From NCBI RefSeq assembly GCF_004365655.1, contig NZ_SOEO01000002.1, forward strand, positions 558,001 through 622,000: 64,000 nucleotides of DNA. The letters run 5' to 3'. The notes under the pieces were generated by a model, which saw nothing but the letters and a program-made list of their open reading frames with translations, did no database searches and was not told where the DNA came from. The position numbers and the translations under genes were made by a program. Positions 44,017 to 52,280 of the stretch are shown in pieces; the stretch's first letter is position 1; each line of letters opens with the position of its first letter. The stretch comes from Epilithonimonas xixisoli (GTDB lineage: Bacteria > Bacteroidota > Bacteroidia > Flavobacteriales > Weeksellaceae).

Positions 44017-44760
44017 ATGGAAAATTTTAATGAATTCGAAAACACAGGCACAGTCCCTGACAGAGACACAGGAAATATTATCTCTCACGCTTTCGAGATT
44101 TATAAGGGCATCTTTATGTATCCCTTGGTTGCCGGTATCCTTTATTTTATCGCTTTATCTGTGATTGCATCGATCACGGGACTAGGAGCACTGTTTATGG
44201 AAATGGGTCAAAACTCTCAATCTATGGGAAGTTATGATCCAGAAATGTACAATGACATCTATCGTAGTACGCCATTCCTGACTTTTATGGGTGGTTTTTC
44301 TATCATCAACATCTTGCTGTTTTCTCCGCTAATTGTCGGAACAATTTACATTGCACACAAGAAAAATCTGAATCAAAAAATAGATTTCTCCGATCTTTTC
44401 ATTGGATACAGACAAAATTTCCTACACATCGTTTTGTACGGTTTGATATTTTCCATCGCATCTATCATCTGTACTAATCTTTGTTATGTTCCAGCAATTT
44501 TTGTGATGCCTTTCTTATTTTTAGGTTACCCATTCTTACTGTTTCAGAATGTTTCTGCAATTGAAGCCTTAAAGAATTCTTTTGAAATTGTGAAAAATAA
44601 TTACGGAAATTTCTTACTACTCAATCTCTTAGCTTTTCTGTGCTCCTATTTAGGATTGATTGGATGTTGTATTGGCATAATACTTACTTATATGTTTTAC
44701 TACTCTACAATGTACTCTGCTTATTGTGCTTATGTTGCATTGCCAAGACAATTAGACTAA
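44017..44760 (+). CDS. Multi-pass membrane protein, unknown function (second of a tandem pair)
   Basis: 247 residues from the ATG at 44017; a TTG-started extension to 43948 would place 23 unconserved residues in front and is rejected. An acidic soluble start (MENFNEFENTGTVPDRDTGN) precedes six or so membrane helices. DLFIGYRQNFLHIVLYGLIFS and AIEALKNSFEIVKNNYGNFLLL align with the previous protein. Probably a diverged duplicate. Next is an AI-2E family transporter gene 16 bases on. Confidence 0.7.
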   Translation: MENFNEFENTGTVPDRDTGNIISHAFEIYKGIFMYPLVAGILYFIALSVIASITGLGALFMEMGQNSQSMGSYDPEMYNDIYRSTPFLTFMGGFSIINILLFSPLIVGTIYIAHKKNLNQKIDFSDLFIGYRQNFLHIVLYGLIFSIASIICTNLCYVPAIFVMPFLFLGYPFLLFQNVSAIEALKNSFEIVKNNYGNFLLLNLLAFLCSYLGLIGCCIGIILTYMFYYSTMYSAYCAYVALPRQLD

Positions 44761-44776
44761 ATTAAACAAAAAAACT

Positions 44777-45865
44777 ATGTCAGACTTCGGTAAACCAATA
44801 GAATCTGTTGTGATAAAGCAGATTGCATTAATTCTTTTAATTTGTGTTTTAGTTGGACTCATTTGCTGGAATCTGGCATTGTTTATTCCCTCATTTTTAG
44901 GTGCATTGACACTCTATATCGTCTGTAGAAAGTACAATAATTATCTCGTAGAAGAAAAAAACTGGAAACCTTGGCTGGCTGCTAGTTTTATAATGTTGGC
45001 ATCTTTAATCATTTTGATTCTTCCCGTTTATTTTATCATCGATATGTTGGTGGCGAAGATTGGGAATGCTCAGGTTTATATGGAGAAATTCAATGTATTC
45101 CTGGAAAAGATTCATCATTTTGTATTGGAAAAAGTTGGGTTTGATATTCTCAGCAAAGAGAATATCAACAAAGTCACTAATTTTGCCAGTTCCTTTTCTA
45201 CAAAGGCTTTGAGTACAACGGTCAACACTTTTACAGTCATTATGTCGATGTACTTTATCCTGTATTTTATGTTTGTACGCGCCAAAGTTTTTGAAAGAAT
45301 TGTTTCCAAAGCAATGCCATTCAAACGTGCCAACACGCAACTCTTGGGTGATAAATTCACAAAACTGGTGATGGCAAATGCCATTGGGATTCCTGTTGTA
45401 GCCATTGGTCAAGGCGTGGTTGCGCTTATTGGATATTGGATTTTTGGAGCCCCAAGTGCGATTCTTCTATTTGCATTAACGGCTGTGGCATCTATGCTTC
45501 CTGTTGTGGGTGCGGCTATTATTTATGTTCCCGTTGGAATTTTCATGATTGCAGAAGGCAACACAGGCGGCGGTGTCGGCGTTTTGATTTACGGACTTGT
45601 GGTCGTGGGACTCACAGATAACTTGCTGAGATTCACACTATTAAAGAGACTAGAAGACATCCATCCGTTAGTAACAGTTTTCGGAATTATTTTGGGGATT
45701 AATTTATTTGGATTTATGGGATTGGTTTTCGGACCCATTATGATGTCCATCACGGTTTTACTGATTCAGGTTTACAGAGACGAATTCTCAGAAGAAGAAA
45801 TTCCAGCACTGGAACTTCCCAATCAAGACATCGAAATAGAGAATAAAACCGATCTTATTATTTAA
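44777..45865 (+). CDS. AI-2E family (PerM/YdiK) membrane transporter
   Basis: 362 residues with about eight membrane helices in the family pattern: paired helices at the start, a soluble middle (about 90-150), then VAIGQGVVALIGYWIFGAPSAILLFALTAVASMLPVVGAAIIYVP, and the terminal GIILGINLFGFMGLVFGPIM. The family is named for autoinducer-2 export by TqsA, but most members have other or unknown substrates, some being cation/proton antiporters. The tail is acidic (EIPALELPNQDIEIENKTD). Confidence 0.88.
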   Translation: MSDFGKPIESVVIKQIALILLICVLVGLICWNLALFIPSFLGALTLYIVCRKYNNYLVEEKNWKPWLAASFIMLASLIILILPVYFIIDMLVAKIGNAQVYMEKFNVFLEKIHHFVLEKVGFDILSKENINKVTNFASSFSTKALSTTVNTFTVIMSMYFILYFMFVRAKVFERIVSKAMPFKRANTQLLGDKFTKLVMANAIGIPVVAIGQGVVALIGYWIFGAPSAILLFALTAVASMLPVVGAAIIYVPVGIFMIAEGNTGGGVGVLIYGLVVVGLTDNLLRFTLLKRLEDIHPLVTVFGIILGINLFGFMGLVFGPIMMSITVLLIQVYRDEFSEEEIPALELPNQDIEIENKTDLII

Positions 45866-45868
45866 AAA

Positions 45869-46132
45869 ATGGAAGGAATCAATCCTCAAATCTTAAAAGA
45901 AATCTGCGAAGTCAGAATGCCTTTCGGAAAATATAAAGAAACTATTCTTGCCGACTTACCCATATCTTATCTGGAATGGTTTTTGAGAAACGGCGGTTTT
46001 CCCAAAGGAAAATTGGGAATGCAACTGTCCACTATCTATGAAATTAAACTGAATGGATTGATGGATTTATTAATTCCAATCCGTGGAAACGTCAGCCATT
46101 CTAAAGATAAAAAGACGACTTATAAGTTTTAA
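45869..46132 (+). CDS. DUF3820 family protein
   Basis: 87 residues: MPFGKYKETILADLPISYLEWFLRN, then GFPKGKLGMQLSTIYEIKLNGL, the complete DUF3820 pattern. Similar domains occur next to exonuclease modules and as small free proteins of unknown function. It begins 3 bases after the transporter stop and is followed after 3 bases by the GT9 gene, so it sits inside an operon. Confidence 0.85.
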   Translation: MEGINPQILKEICEVRMPFGKYKETILADLPISYLEWFLRNGGFPKGKLGMQLSTIYEIKLNGLMDLLIPIRGNVSHSKDKKTTYKF

Positions 46133-46135
46133 TTA

Positions 46136-47176
46136 ATGAAAGTTTCGAAACGGACAAATCTTCTCAGAAAGCGCGTGATGCAAAGCCTTACCAAAAATAT
46201 CGGTAAATCACAAGCAATTCCGCAGCTTCAAAAAGAGATTGAAATAAAACGGATTCTCATCTCCCGACCCAATCACAGATTAGGGAACTTACTTTTATTA
46301 ACACCTTTGGTTCAGGAAGTGAGCAGAATTTTTCCCGATAGCAAAATCGACTTGTTTGTAAAAGGTGGCATTTCTCCAATTATCTACAAGAATTACGAAA
46401 ACATAGACCACTTTATCCAACTTCCAAAGAAACCTTTCAGCCATTTGTTTCAATACATCCAAGCGTGGTTTCAGTTGAAATCACGGAAATATGACTTGGC
46501 CATTAATGCAAATCAAGGTTCGTCTTCCGGAAAATTATCTATCCAACTTGCGAATTCTACCTACAAATTTTTTGGAGAAGAAGATGAAGCGCTGAATTTA
46601 AAATACTCTGATTACCAGCACGACGCCAAGAAAACAATCTATAATCTGAGAAAATATCTAAAGGATTTTGGCATTAATGAAAATATCGAAAAAGCGCCTT
46701 CATTGAAATTAAAATTAGATCCTGAAGAGATAGAAATAGGAAAAATTAATCTTGAAAAACTGGTCCAAAACGATAAAAAAACCATCTGCCTTTTTACCAA
46801 TGCAACCGGTGAAAAAATATATTCTGAAGAATGGTGGGAAGCTTTTTACAACAGGCTAAAATCTACATTTCCAGACTATAACATTATAGAATTGTTGCCT
46901 GTAGAAAATATTTCGAAGTTGAATTTCAATATCCCAAATTTCTACAGCAAAGACATTCGGGAAATGGGTGGATTTCTAGCAAATTGTGCACTTTTCATAG
47001 CCGCAGACAATGGCGTGATGCACCTCGCAAGTTCTGTAAATGTTCCAACTATTGGACTTTTCAAGGTGACCGATGAAGCAAAATATCAACCTTACAACGA
47101 CAGAAGTTTTTCCATCAATACCAACAATATGGATTTGGATAAAGTAATAGACCTCATCAAAACGTCTCTAGAATAG
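46136..47176 (+). CDS. Glycosyltransferase family 9 (heptosyltransferase-like)
   Basis: 346 residues. KRILISRPNHRLGNLLLLTPLVQEV is the GT9 N-terminal motif; the C-terminal half has ADNGVMHLASSVNVPTIGLF, the conserved donor-binding loop. The family transfers heptose or other sugars onto the lipopolysaccharide core, cytoplasmic side. The kinase-like gene directly downstream strengthens a core-assembly role. The Asp normally in the 'RxDxLGD' motif is changed (NHRLGN), as is common in the Bacteroidota. Confidence 0.87.
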   Translation: MKVSKRTNLLRKRVMQSLTKNIGKSQAIPQLQKEIEIKRILISRPNHRLGNLLLLTPLVQEVSRIFPDSKIDLFVKGGISPIIYKNYENIDHFIQLPKKPFSHLFQYIQAWFQLKSRKYDLAINANQGSSSGKLSIQLANSTYKFFGEEDEALNLKYSDYQHDAKKTIYNLRKYLKDFGINENIEKAPSLKLKLDPEEIEIGKINLEKLVQNDKKTICLFTNATGEKIYSEEWWEAFYNRLKSTFPDYNIIELLPVENISKLNFNIPNFYSKDIREMGGFLANCALFIAADNGVMHLASSVNVPTIGLFKVTDEAKYQPYNDRSFSINTNNMDLDKVIDLIKTSLE

Positions 47177-47190
47177 TACAGCAGTGAATT

Positions 47191-47958
47191 ATGAACTTTG
47201 TCCTGTCCGAAAATTATTCGCATTACCGAAATGACATCCTCAACATTTTAAAGAATTTTAAAAATGAAGGTGTTTTGATTCTTAATGACAACAAAAAAAG
47301 AAACACTATTAAGTTCTTCCATATCAACGACTTAAGCTTTAATTTCAAATCTTTCAAACAGCATAATATCATCAATCGGCATGTTTACAAACATTACCGA
47401 AAATCCAAAGCCAGACGTTCCTACGAATATGCAAATCTGCTTCTCAGCAAGAATTTTTACACACCTCAGCCAATCGCTTTTATAGAAAATCACGATTTCA
47501 TTGGCGTGACTTCCAGCTATTACGTGAGCGAGCAATTGGAAGATTCTTTCACTTTGAAAACAGTTTTTGATGATGAAAATTTCACTGATAGAAATGACAT
47601 TATCAGATCTTACACTCTGTTAATCCACCAATTGCACGAAAATGGAATTGAGTTCATCGATAATGCGCCCGGAAATTTTCTCATTAAAAAGATTGATGAT
47701 TCCTACCAGATTTTCCTCGTAGATCTCAACCGAATGAATTTCCACGAAGAAATCGACATCCAAAAAAGGCTCAAAAATTTTTCGCGAATATCTGAGAATT
47801 TGGAAATCCAGAAAATCATTGCATCAGAATACGCTTTGCTGTCAGGAAATTCTTATGATTTTTGTGAAAAAACCATTGCAGAAGCATCAAACAAGCGTAT
47901 TCGAAAATTGAAAATAAAGAAAGTCCTTAAGTTTTATAAATATTTTTTGAAGAATTAA
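47191..47958 (+). CDS. Lipopolysaccharide kinase-like protein (Kdo/WaaP superfamily)
   Basis: 255 residues with a protein-kinase-like plan. The catalytic loop is LHENGIEFIDNAPGNFL, where D157 and N162 take the place of the loop Asp and Asn (the usual HGD reads FID), and FLVDLNR carries the metal-binding D178. Likely phosphorylates a core sugar of lipopolysaccharide (Kdo or heptose) in the cytoplasm. It starts 14 bases after the GT9 gene. Its last codon overlaps the uvrB stop codon by four bases, the genes being convergent. Confidence 0.78.
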   Translation: MNFVLSENYSHYRNDILNILKNFKNEGVLILNDNKKRNTIKFFHINDLSFNFKSFKQHNIINRHVYKHYRKSKARRSYEYANLLLSKNFYTPQPIAFIENHDFIGVTSSYYVSEQLEDSFTLKTVFDDENFTDRNDIIRSYTLLIHQLHENGIEFIDNAPGNFLIKKIDDSYQIFLVDLNRMNFHEEIDIQKRLKNFSRISENLEIQKIIASEYALLSGNSYDFCEKTIAEASNKRIRKLKIKKVLKFYKYFLKN

Positions 47959-49946
47959 GCTTTCAACGCTGCAATTTCATCTCTCAGTTTTGCCGCTTTT
48001 ATGAAGTCTAGACTCTTGGCTGCATTTTCCATTTCTTTCTGTTTCTGAGCCACGATTTTCTCAATATCTTCGCTTCCATAATTGGCTTTGGTTTCGGCAA
48101 CTTCTTGTAGAATTTCTTTGTGAGTGTATTTTGCATCTGGGAAATCTTTGCTTCTTCCCACCAAGTTTTCACTGATTTTTTTGTTCAAAGCTTGAGGAAC
48201 TTTACCGTGATCCGCATTATATTTCATCTGTTTTTCACGACGATAATTGGTTTCATCAATGGTTGCCTGCATCGATTTTGTCATCTTGTCCGCGTACATT
48301 ATCGCGCGACCATTCAGGTTTCTCGCCGCTCTACCAACGGTTTGGATCATCGATCTTCGGGAACGCAACATTCCTTCTTTATCAGCATCCAAAATTGCAA
48401 CAAGTGAAACTTCTGGCAAATCCAAACCTTCTCTCAAAAGATTGACACCCACCAAAACATCAAACAAACCAAGACGCAAATCCTGCATAATCTGAATCCT
48501 TTCCAAAGTCTCCACATCGGAATGAATATATCTTGTTCTGATGCCCACTTTTGTAAAATATTTCGTGAGTTCTTCCGCCATTTTTTTGGTTAATGTTGTC
48601 ACCAAAACTCTTTCGTCGGCTTCTTCTCTTTTATGGATTTCTTCGATGAGATCATCAATTTGATTCATCGTCGGACGAACATCAATTATTGGATCCAAAA
48701 GCCCAGTCGGACGGATAATTTGCTCGATATAAGTTCCGCCAGATTTCTCCAATTCATAATCTGCTGGCGTTGCCGAAACATAAATGACTTGATTCTGCAT
48801 ATCCTCAAACTCATTGAATTTCAAAGGTCTATTGTCCATCGCCGCTGGCAAACGGAAACCGTGTTCTACCAGAACTTCTTTTCGGCTTCTATCTCCACCG
48901 TACATCGCGTGAACCTGTGGAACAGTCACGTGACTTTCATCGATGACCATCAAGAAATCTTTCGGGAAATAATCTAATAAACAAAAAGGTCTTGAGCCAG
49001 GCAAACGACCATCCATATATCGGGAATAATTTTCAATTCCGGAACAATATCCAAGTTCACGAATCATTTCGAGATCCAGTTCTGTTCTCTCCTCCAGACG
49101 TTTGGCTTCCAAAGGTTTTTCGATTTCTCGGAAGAAATCAACTTGCTTCACCATATCATCCTGGATTTGACGAATCGCACCTTGCATTGTCTCAGCTGTG
49201 GTTACGAAAAGATTGGCGGGATAAATATTGATAATGTCAAAATTCGAAATCACACTTCCAGAAACGGGGTCAAAACTTTGGATTTTCTCCACATCATCGC
49301 CAAAAAACTGAATCCTAATTGCCGTATCAGCATAAGCCGGATAAATATCAATCACATCACCTTTCACACGAAACGTTCCTCTTTGAAACTCATTCAACGC
49401 TCTGGAATATAATGCACTGACTAATTGATGAAGCAATCTGGTCCTGGAAAGCTTTTCATTTTTTTCAATGGTAATCAATGACTTATGAAACTCACTCGGA
49501 TTTCCCACACCATAAATACAAGAAACCGAAGCCACGATCAAAATATCTCGTCGCCCAGAAAGCAAACTTGCGATGGCAGAAAGTCTCAATTTTTCCACTT
49601 CTTCATTGATGCTCAAATCTTTCTCGATGTAAGTATTTGTGGATGCAATGAACGCTTCTGGCTGATAATAATCGTAGTAACTCACAAAATATTCTACCGC
49701 ATTATCCGGAAAAAACTCCTTGAACTCCATAAAAAGCTGGGCCGCCAAAGTCTTGTTGTGCGCCATCACAATCGTGGGACGTTGCACACTTTCCACAACA
49801 TTGGCAACCGTAAAAGTTTTTCCAGAACCCGTAACGCCGAGAAGCGTCTGATACTTTTCGCCGATATTGATGCCTTCTACCAATTTCTCGATGGCTTGTG
49901 GCTGATCTCCAGTGGGTTTATATTCTGAGTGAAGTTTAAAATCCAT
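47955..49946 (-). CDS. uvrB: Excinuclease ABC subunit B
   Basis: 663 residues from the ATG at 49946 (MDFKLHSEYKPTGDQPQAI, the normal UvrB start). Walker A LGVTGSGKT, the beta-hairpin stretch YYDYYQPEAFIASTNTYIEKD, helicase motifs through VGVNLLREGLDLPEVSLV and QTVGRAARN, and a C-terminal UVR domain (AKSLDFIKAAKLRDEIAAL). Damage recognition in nucleotide excision repair together with UvrA and UvrC, which are not in this window. A promoter ends 4 bases before the ATG, so the mRNA is probably leaderless. Confidence 0.95.
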   Translation of the reverse strand: MDFKLHSEYKPTGDQPQAIEKLVEGINIGEKYQTLLGVTGSGKTFTVANVVESVQRPTIVMAHNKTLAAQLFMEFKEFFPDNAVEYFVSYYDYYQPEAFIASTNTYIEKDLSINEEVEKLRLSAIASLLSGRRDILIVASVSCIYGVGNPSEFHKSLITIEKNEKLSRTRLLHQLVSALYSRALNEFQRGTFRVKGDVIDIYPAYADTAIRIQFFGDDVEKIQSFDPVSGSVISNFDIINIYPANLFVTTAETMQGAIRQIQDDMVKQVDFFREIEKPLEAKRLEERTELDLEMIRELGYCSGIENYSRYMDGRLPGSRPFCLLDYFPKDFLMVIDESHVTVPQVHAMYGGDRSRKEVLVEHGFRLPAAMDNRPLKFNEFEDMQNQVIYVSATPADYELEKSGGTYIEQIIRPTGLLDPIIDVRPTMNQIDDLIEEIHKREEADERVLVTTLTKKMAEELTKYFTKVGIRTRYIHSDVETLERIQIMQDLRLGLFDVLVGVNLLREGLDLPEVSLVAILDADKEGMLRSRRSMIQTVGRAARNLNGRAIMYADKMTKSMQATIDETNYRREKQMKYNADHGKVPQALNKKISENLVGRSKDFPDAKYTHKEILQEVAETKANYGSEDIEKIVAQKQKEMENAAKSLDFIKAAKLRDEIAALKA

Positions 49947-49950
49947 ATAA

Positions 49951-49978
49951 CAAAAATACAAAATAAAAAACGTCCCAA
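49951..49978 (-). promoter_or_regulatory. Promoter of uvrB
   Basis: Minus strand TTG (49976-49978), a 17-base spacer, and TATTTTTG (49951-49958). The -33 box lies inside the terminator hairpin of the upstream gene. The ATG is 4 bases past the -7 box. Confidence 0.6.
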
Positions 49979-49993
49979 TTTTGGAACGTTTGA
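49966..49993 (-). terminator. Terminator of the lipoprotein gene upstream of uvrB
   Basis: AACGTCCCAA (49969-49978) against TTGGAACGTT (49981-49990), nine of ten pairing, followed on the minus strand by six T. Confidence 0.7.
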
Positions 49994-50006
49994 CATTTTT
50001 TGGAAA

Positions 50007-50447
50007 TTATTCTTCCGATATTTGAAGTCCTTGGAGCAAGAATTCTTTGTTGATTTTATTAGAAGAATCACTCACTGCAACTGTTATCGGAATCTTGTTG
50101 ATAATCGTATCCTTATAAACAAAACCTGGCTTTTTCTCTTGGTTATCAATCAAAATATAATAATCTGTATCAATGACTTTCGACTTTCCGTAGAGCAAAA
50201 TATTTTTGAATTTTGGTTTTTTTCCAACTTTCAATTTTTTGTATTCCTTGGAATCATTTGCAAAATCGAAACCGCCGAAAGATTGATATTTAATTTTCAA
50301 ACTATCGTTGGTAATACAAAGAAAAATATTGTCTTCTCCACAGTTTTGAACTTTGTTGAATTTGGAATATTGATTAAAAGCTGTACAAGAATTAAAGCAA
50401 AAACCAATTAAAATCAACAAAATAATTCCAATATATTTTCCCATCAT
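50007..50447 (-). CDS. Putative lipoprotein, unknown function
   Basis: 146 residues with a signal peptide and lipobox FNSC (Cys 21). The mature part is charged and holds a few Cys (VQNCGEDNIFLC). Its ATG directly follows the stop codon of the BlaR1-like gene, so it is the last gene of the blaI-blaR1-like operon. No family recognised; a role in the same signalling unit is inferred only from position. Confidence 0.65.
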   Translation of the reverse strand: MMGKYIGIILLILIGFCFNSCTAFNQYSKFNKVQNCGEDNIFLCITNDSLKIKYQSFGGFDFANDSKEYKKLKVGKKPKFKNILLYGKSKVIDTDYYILIDNQEKKPGFVYKDTIINKIPITVAVSDSSNKINKEFLLQGLQISEE

Positions 50448-51809
50448 TTATTGAAACTGCATTGTGATTGGAAGTTGGAAAACAGTCGCTGTTGGATTTC
50501 CTTCTTCGGTTGCGGGTTTCCAAGTTTTACCTTTTGTAGCAGTCTTGAATGCTTTTACAGCTTCCTCATTGAATTTCTGATGAGCGCCATCTGGCTTTAC
50601 CTCAACAGCTTCTCCATTTTTGTTGATCGTCACATAAAGCATTGTTTTCAACGTTACTTTTTCATTTTTTCCTATGAATGAAGAATCGAAAGCGTCCGCA
50701 ATTCCTTTCCTCAATTCATTCAACCCTTCCGGAAATTCTGCATTACTGAAATTGACTGCTGGTGGCGGTGGAGGTGGCGGAGGAATTGGAAGTTCGTGAT
50801 CTTCAAATTGTTTTTTCGAGTTGTGCTTTTCAGATCTTTTTGATTTTTTGACTTTGGAATTTTCAGTCTTAAAATCCTTCACAACTACGACTGTATCGGT
50901 TTTTAAAGAACTGTCAATTTGAAATTCCGGATTCAGATTGACATTTTCATTGGTTCCCGAAGCATAGACTTTTTGAACAAAGAAAAAGCTGGATCCTGCG
51001 ATTACTGAAACTGCAAAAAGCTTTTTGAAGTTTTCGAGTTTTGATTTTTTGGTCGTCATCATAATAAATCGTTGTTTGGTGTTATTAAAATTAAATTGAT
51101 TGATAACTGACAGATTCTGAACCTGTAAAACTTCTGTCAAAATCAATTTTTGATAATCTTTGATATTAAATTCTTGGTTAATAATTTCTTCATCCGCCAA
51201 AAATTCGTGGTTGTCTGTGATCGCTTTTTTATAAAAATAAATCGCAGGATTGAACCAGGAAATTGCTTTTAGAAATTCAACAAAAATCAAGTCTAGAGAA
51301 TGTTTTTGAGTCAAATGGGTTTTTTCGTGGAGGAAAATTCTACGGTCAATCTTTTCATTTTCGAAGTAAGATTTGTTGAGATAAATCTTGTTCCAAAAAC
51401 TAAAAGGAGGCAAATCTTTTTCTATCAGTTTTATGTTTTGATTTTGATAAATTAAATCAATTCCTTTTAAGTTTGTAATTTTAAAAATTGAAATCAACAT
51501 TTTGATAATCAAAACAACAGAAACCAAACTGTAAATCATTAAAATGAAATTCATCCAATCAAATTCTGAAGTTTGAGCCGTGTTTTGAATGAGTTGTTGC
51601 GTTTTGATTTCTTCAAAAATCAATTGGTTTTTCTGCTCAGAAATTGCTGGTAAATTAATCTGAACAAAAGGAATCGCATAAGAAAAAACCAAAGCAAAAA
51701 GCAAGAAAAATCTGTTGAAACGGAACATCTTTTCTCTTTGCAAAAACAAATAGTAAATCGCTATCATCAACGATGAACAAAGGATTATTTTAAGAATAAT
51801 TGTAATCAT
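50448..51809 (-). CDS. BlaR1/M56-family membrane peptidase with a TonB C-terminal domain
   Basis: 453 residues. Three N-terminal membrane helices, the M56 zinc site HEKTH (161-165) with HEFLADEE (201-208) as third-ligand region, another helix (about 265-285), a proline-rich spacer (eight prolines near 344-352), and a TonB C-terminal-like domain (about 360-453, ending GKTWKPATEEGN...LPITMQF). There is no penicillin-binding sensor. This is the form common in Bacteroidota, where the signal is not a beta-lactam in most cases. It should cut the BlaI-type repressor encoded directly upstream. Confidence 0.87.
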   Translation of the reverse strand: MITIILKIILCSSLMIAIYYLFLQREKMFRFNRFFLLFALVFSYAIPFVQINLPAISEQKNQLIFEEIKTQQLIQNTAQTSEFDWMNFILMIYSLVSVVLIIKMLISIFKITNLKGIDLIYQNQNIKLIEKDLPPFSFWNKIYLNKSYFENEKIDRRIFLHEKTHLTQKHSLDLIFVEFLKAISWFNPAIYFYKKAITDNHEFLADEEIINQEFNIKDYQKLILTEVLQVQNLSVINQFNFNNTKQRFIMMTTKKSKLENFKKLFAVSVIAGSSFFFVQKVYASGTNENVNLNPEFQIDSSLKTDTVVVVKDFKTENSKVKKSKRSEKHNSKKQFEDHELPIPPPPPPPPAVNFSNAEFPEGLNELRKGIADAFDSSFIGKNEKVTLKTMLYVTINKNGEAVEVKPDGAHQKFNEEAVKAFKTATKGKTWKPATEEGNPTATVFQLPITMQFQ

Positions 51810-52180
51810 CAGTCCGTGATTTCTTTATCAATAATATCTCGAAGTTCTTTCAATTGTTTCTGAGAAAGCTTTGCATTCGAGGTAAAAAATGATGCAAATT
51901 GACTCACAGAATTATTAAAAAAACGGTCAATCATAGAAGTCATTTCGCCTTGGAAATAATCTTCTTTTTTCACTTTTGGAAAATACTGACGTGAGTTTCC
52001 AAAAAGTTTGTAGCCTACCAAATCTTTGTTCTGCATTCTCTTCAACAGCGTTGCAATCGTGGTTGACGCAGGTTTCGGATCGGCATAATCTTCCAAAATA
52101 TCTTTCATAAAAACCTTTTCTTTTTGCCAAAGGATTTCCATTAATGTCATTTCGGTTTCAGTTAATTTTTGTTCGTTCAT
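51809..52180 (-). CDS. BlaI/MecI/CopY-family transcriptional repressor
   Basis: 123 residues with a winged helix (LTETEMTLMEILWQKEKVFMKDILEDYADPKPASTTIATLLKRMQNKDLV) and a C-terminal dimer region. The stop codon overlaps the ATG of the peptidase gene by one base. The intergenic region upstream carries a palindromic operator on its promoter, so autorepression relieved by proteolysis is likely. Confidence 0.9.
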   Translation of the reverse strand: MNEQKLTETEMTLMEILWQKEKVFMKDILEDYADPKPASTTIATLLKRMQNKDLVGYKLFGNSRQYFPKVKKEDYFQGEMTSMIDRFFNNSVSQFASFFTSNAKLSQKQLKELRDIIDKEITD

Positions 52181-52235
52181 TCTACAAAATCAAATTATGT
52201 TCTACAAATGTAGAATTAAATTTCAAACCGACAAA
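52180..52235 (-). promoter_or_regulatory. Promoter with superimposed BlaI-type operator
   Basis: On the minus strand TTTG (52232-52235), a 19-base spacer, and TACATTTG (52205-52212) form a full-consensus promoter. The -7 box lies inside a palindrome TTCTACA-AA-TGTAGAA (52200-52215), containing the TACA/TGTA half-sites typical of BlaI/MecI operators. A further half-site TTCTACA is at 52180-52186, touching the start codon. Confidence 0.72.
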
Positions 52236-52280
52236 TTTTGGTGGCATTATTTTTTCATTGAAGTCATCAAAATAAATCTT

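Noticed and set aside
43240-44760. Naming the tandem membrane proteins beta-carotene monooxygenases
   Set aside because: This label is common for such flavobacterial proteins but no oxygenase His residues or fold are visible.
52197-52280. N-terminal extension of the sugar dehydrogenase
   Set aside because: It overlaps the divergent blaI promoter and operator and places residues before a clear lipoprotein signal.
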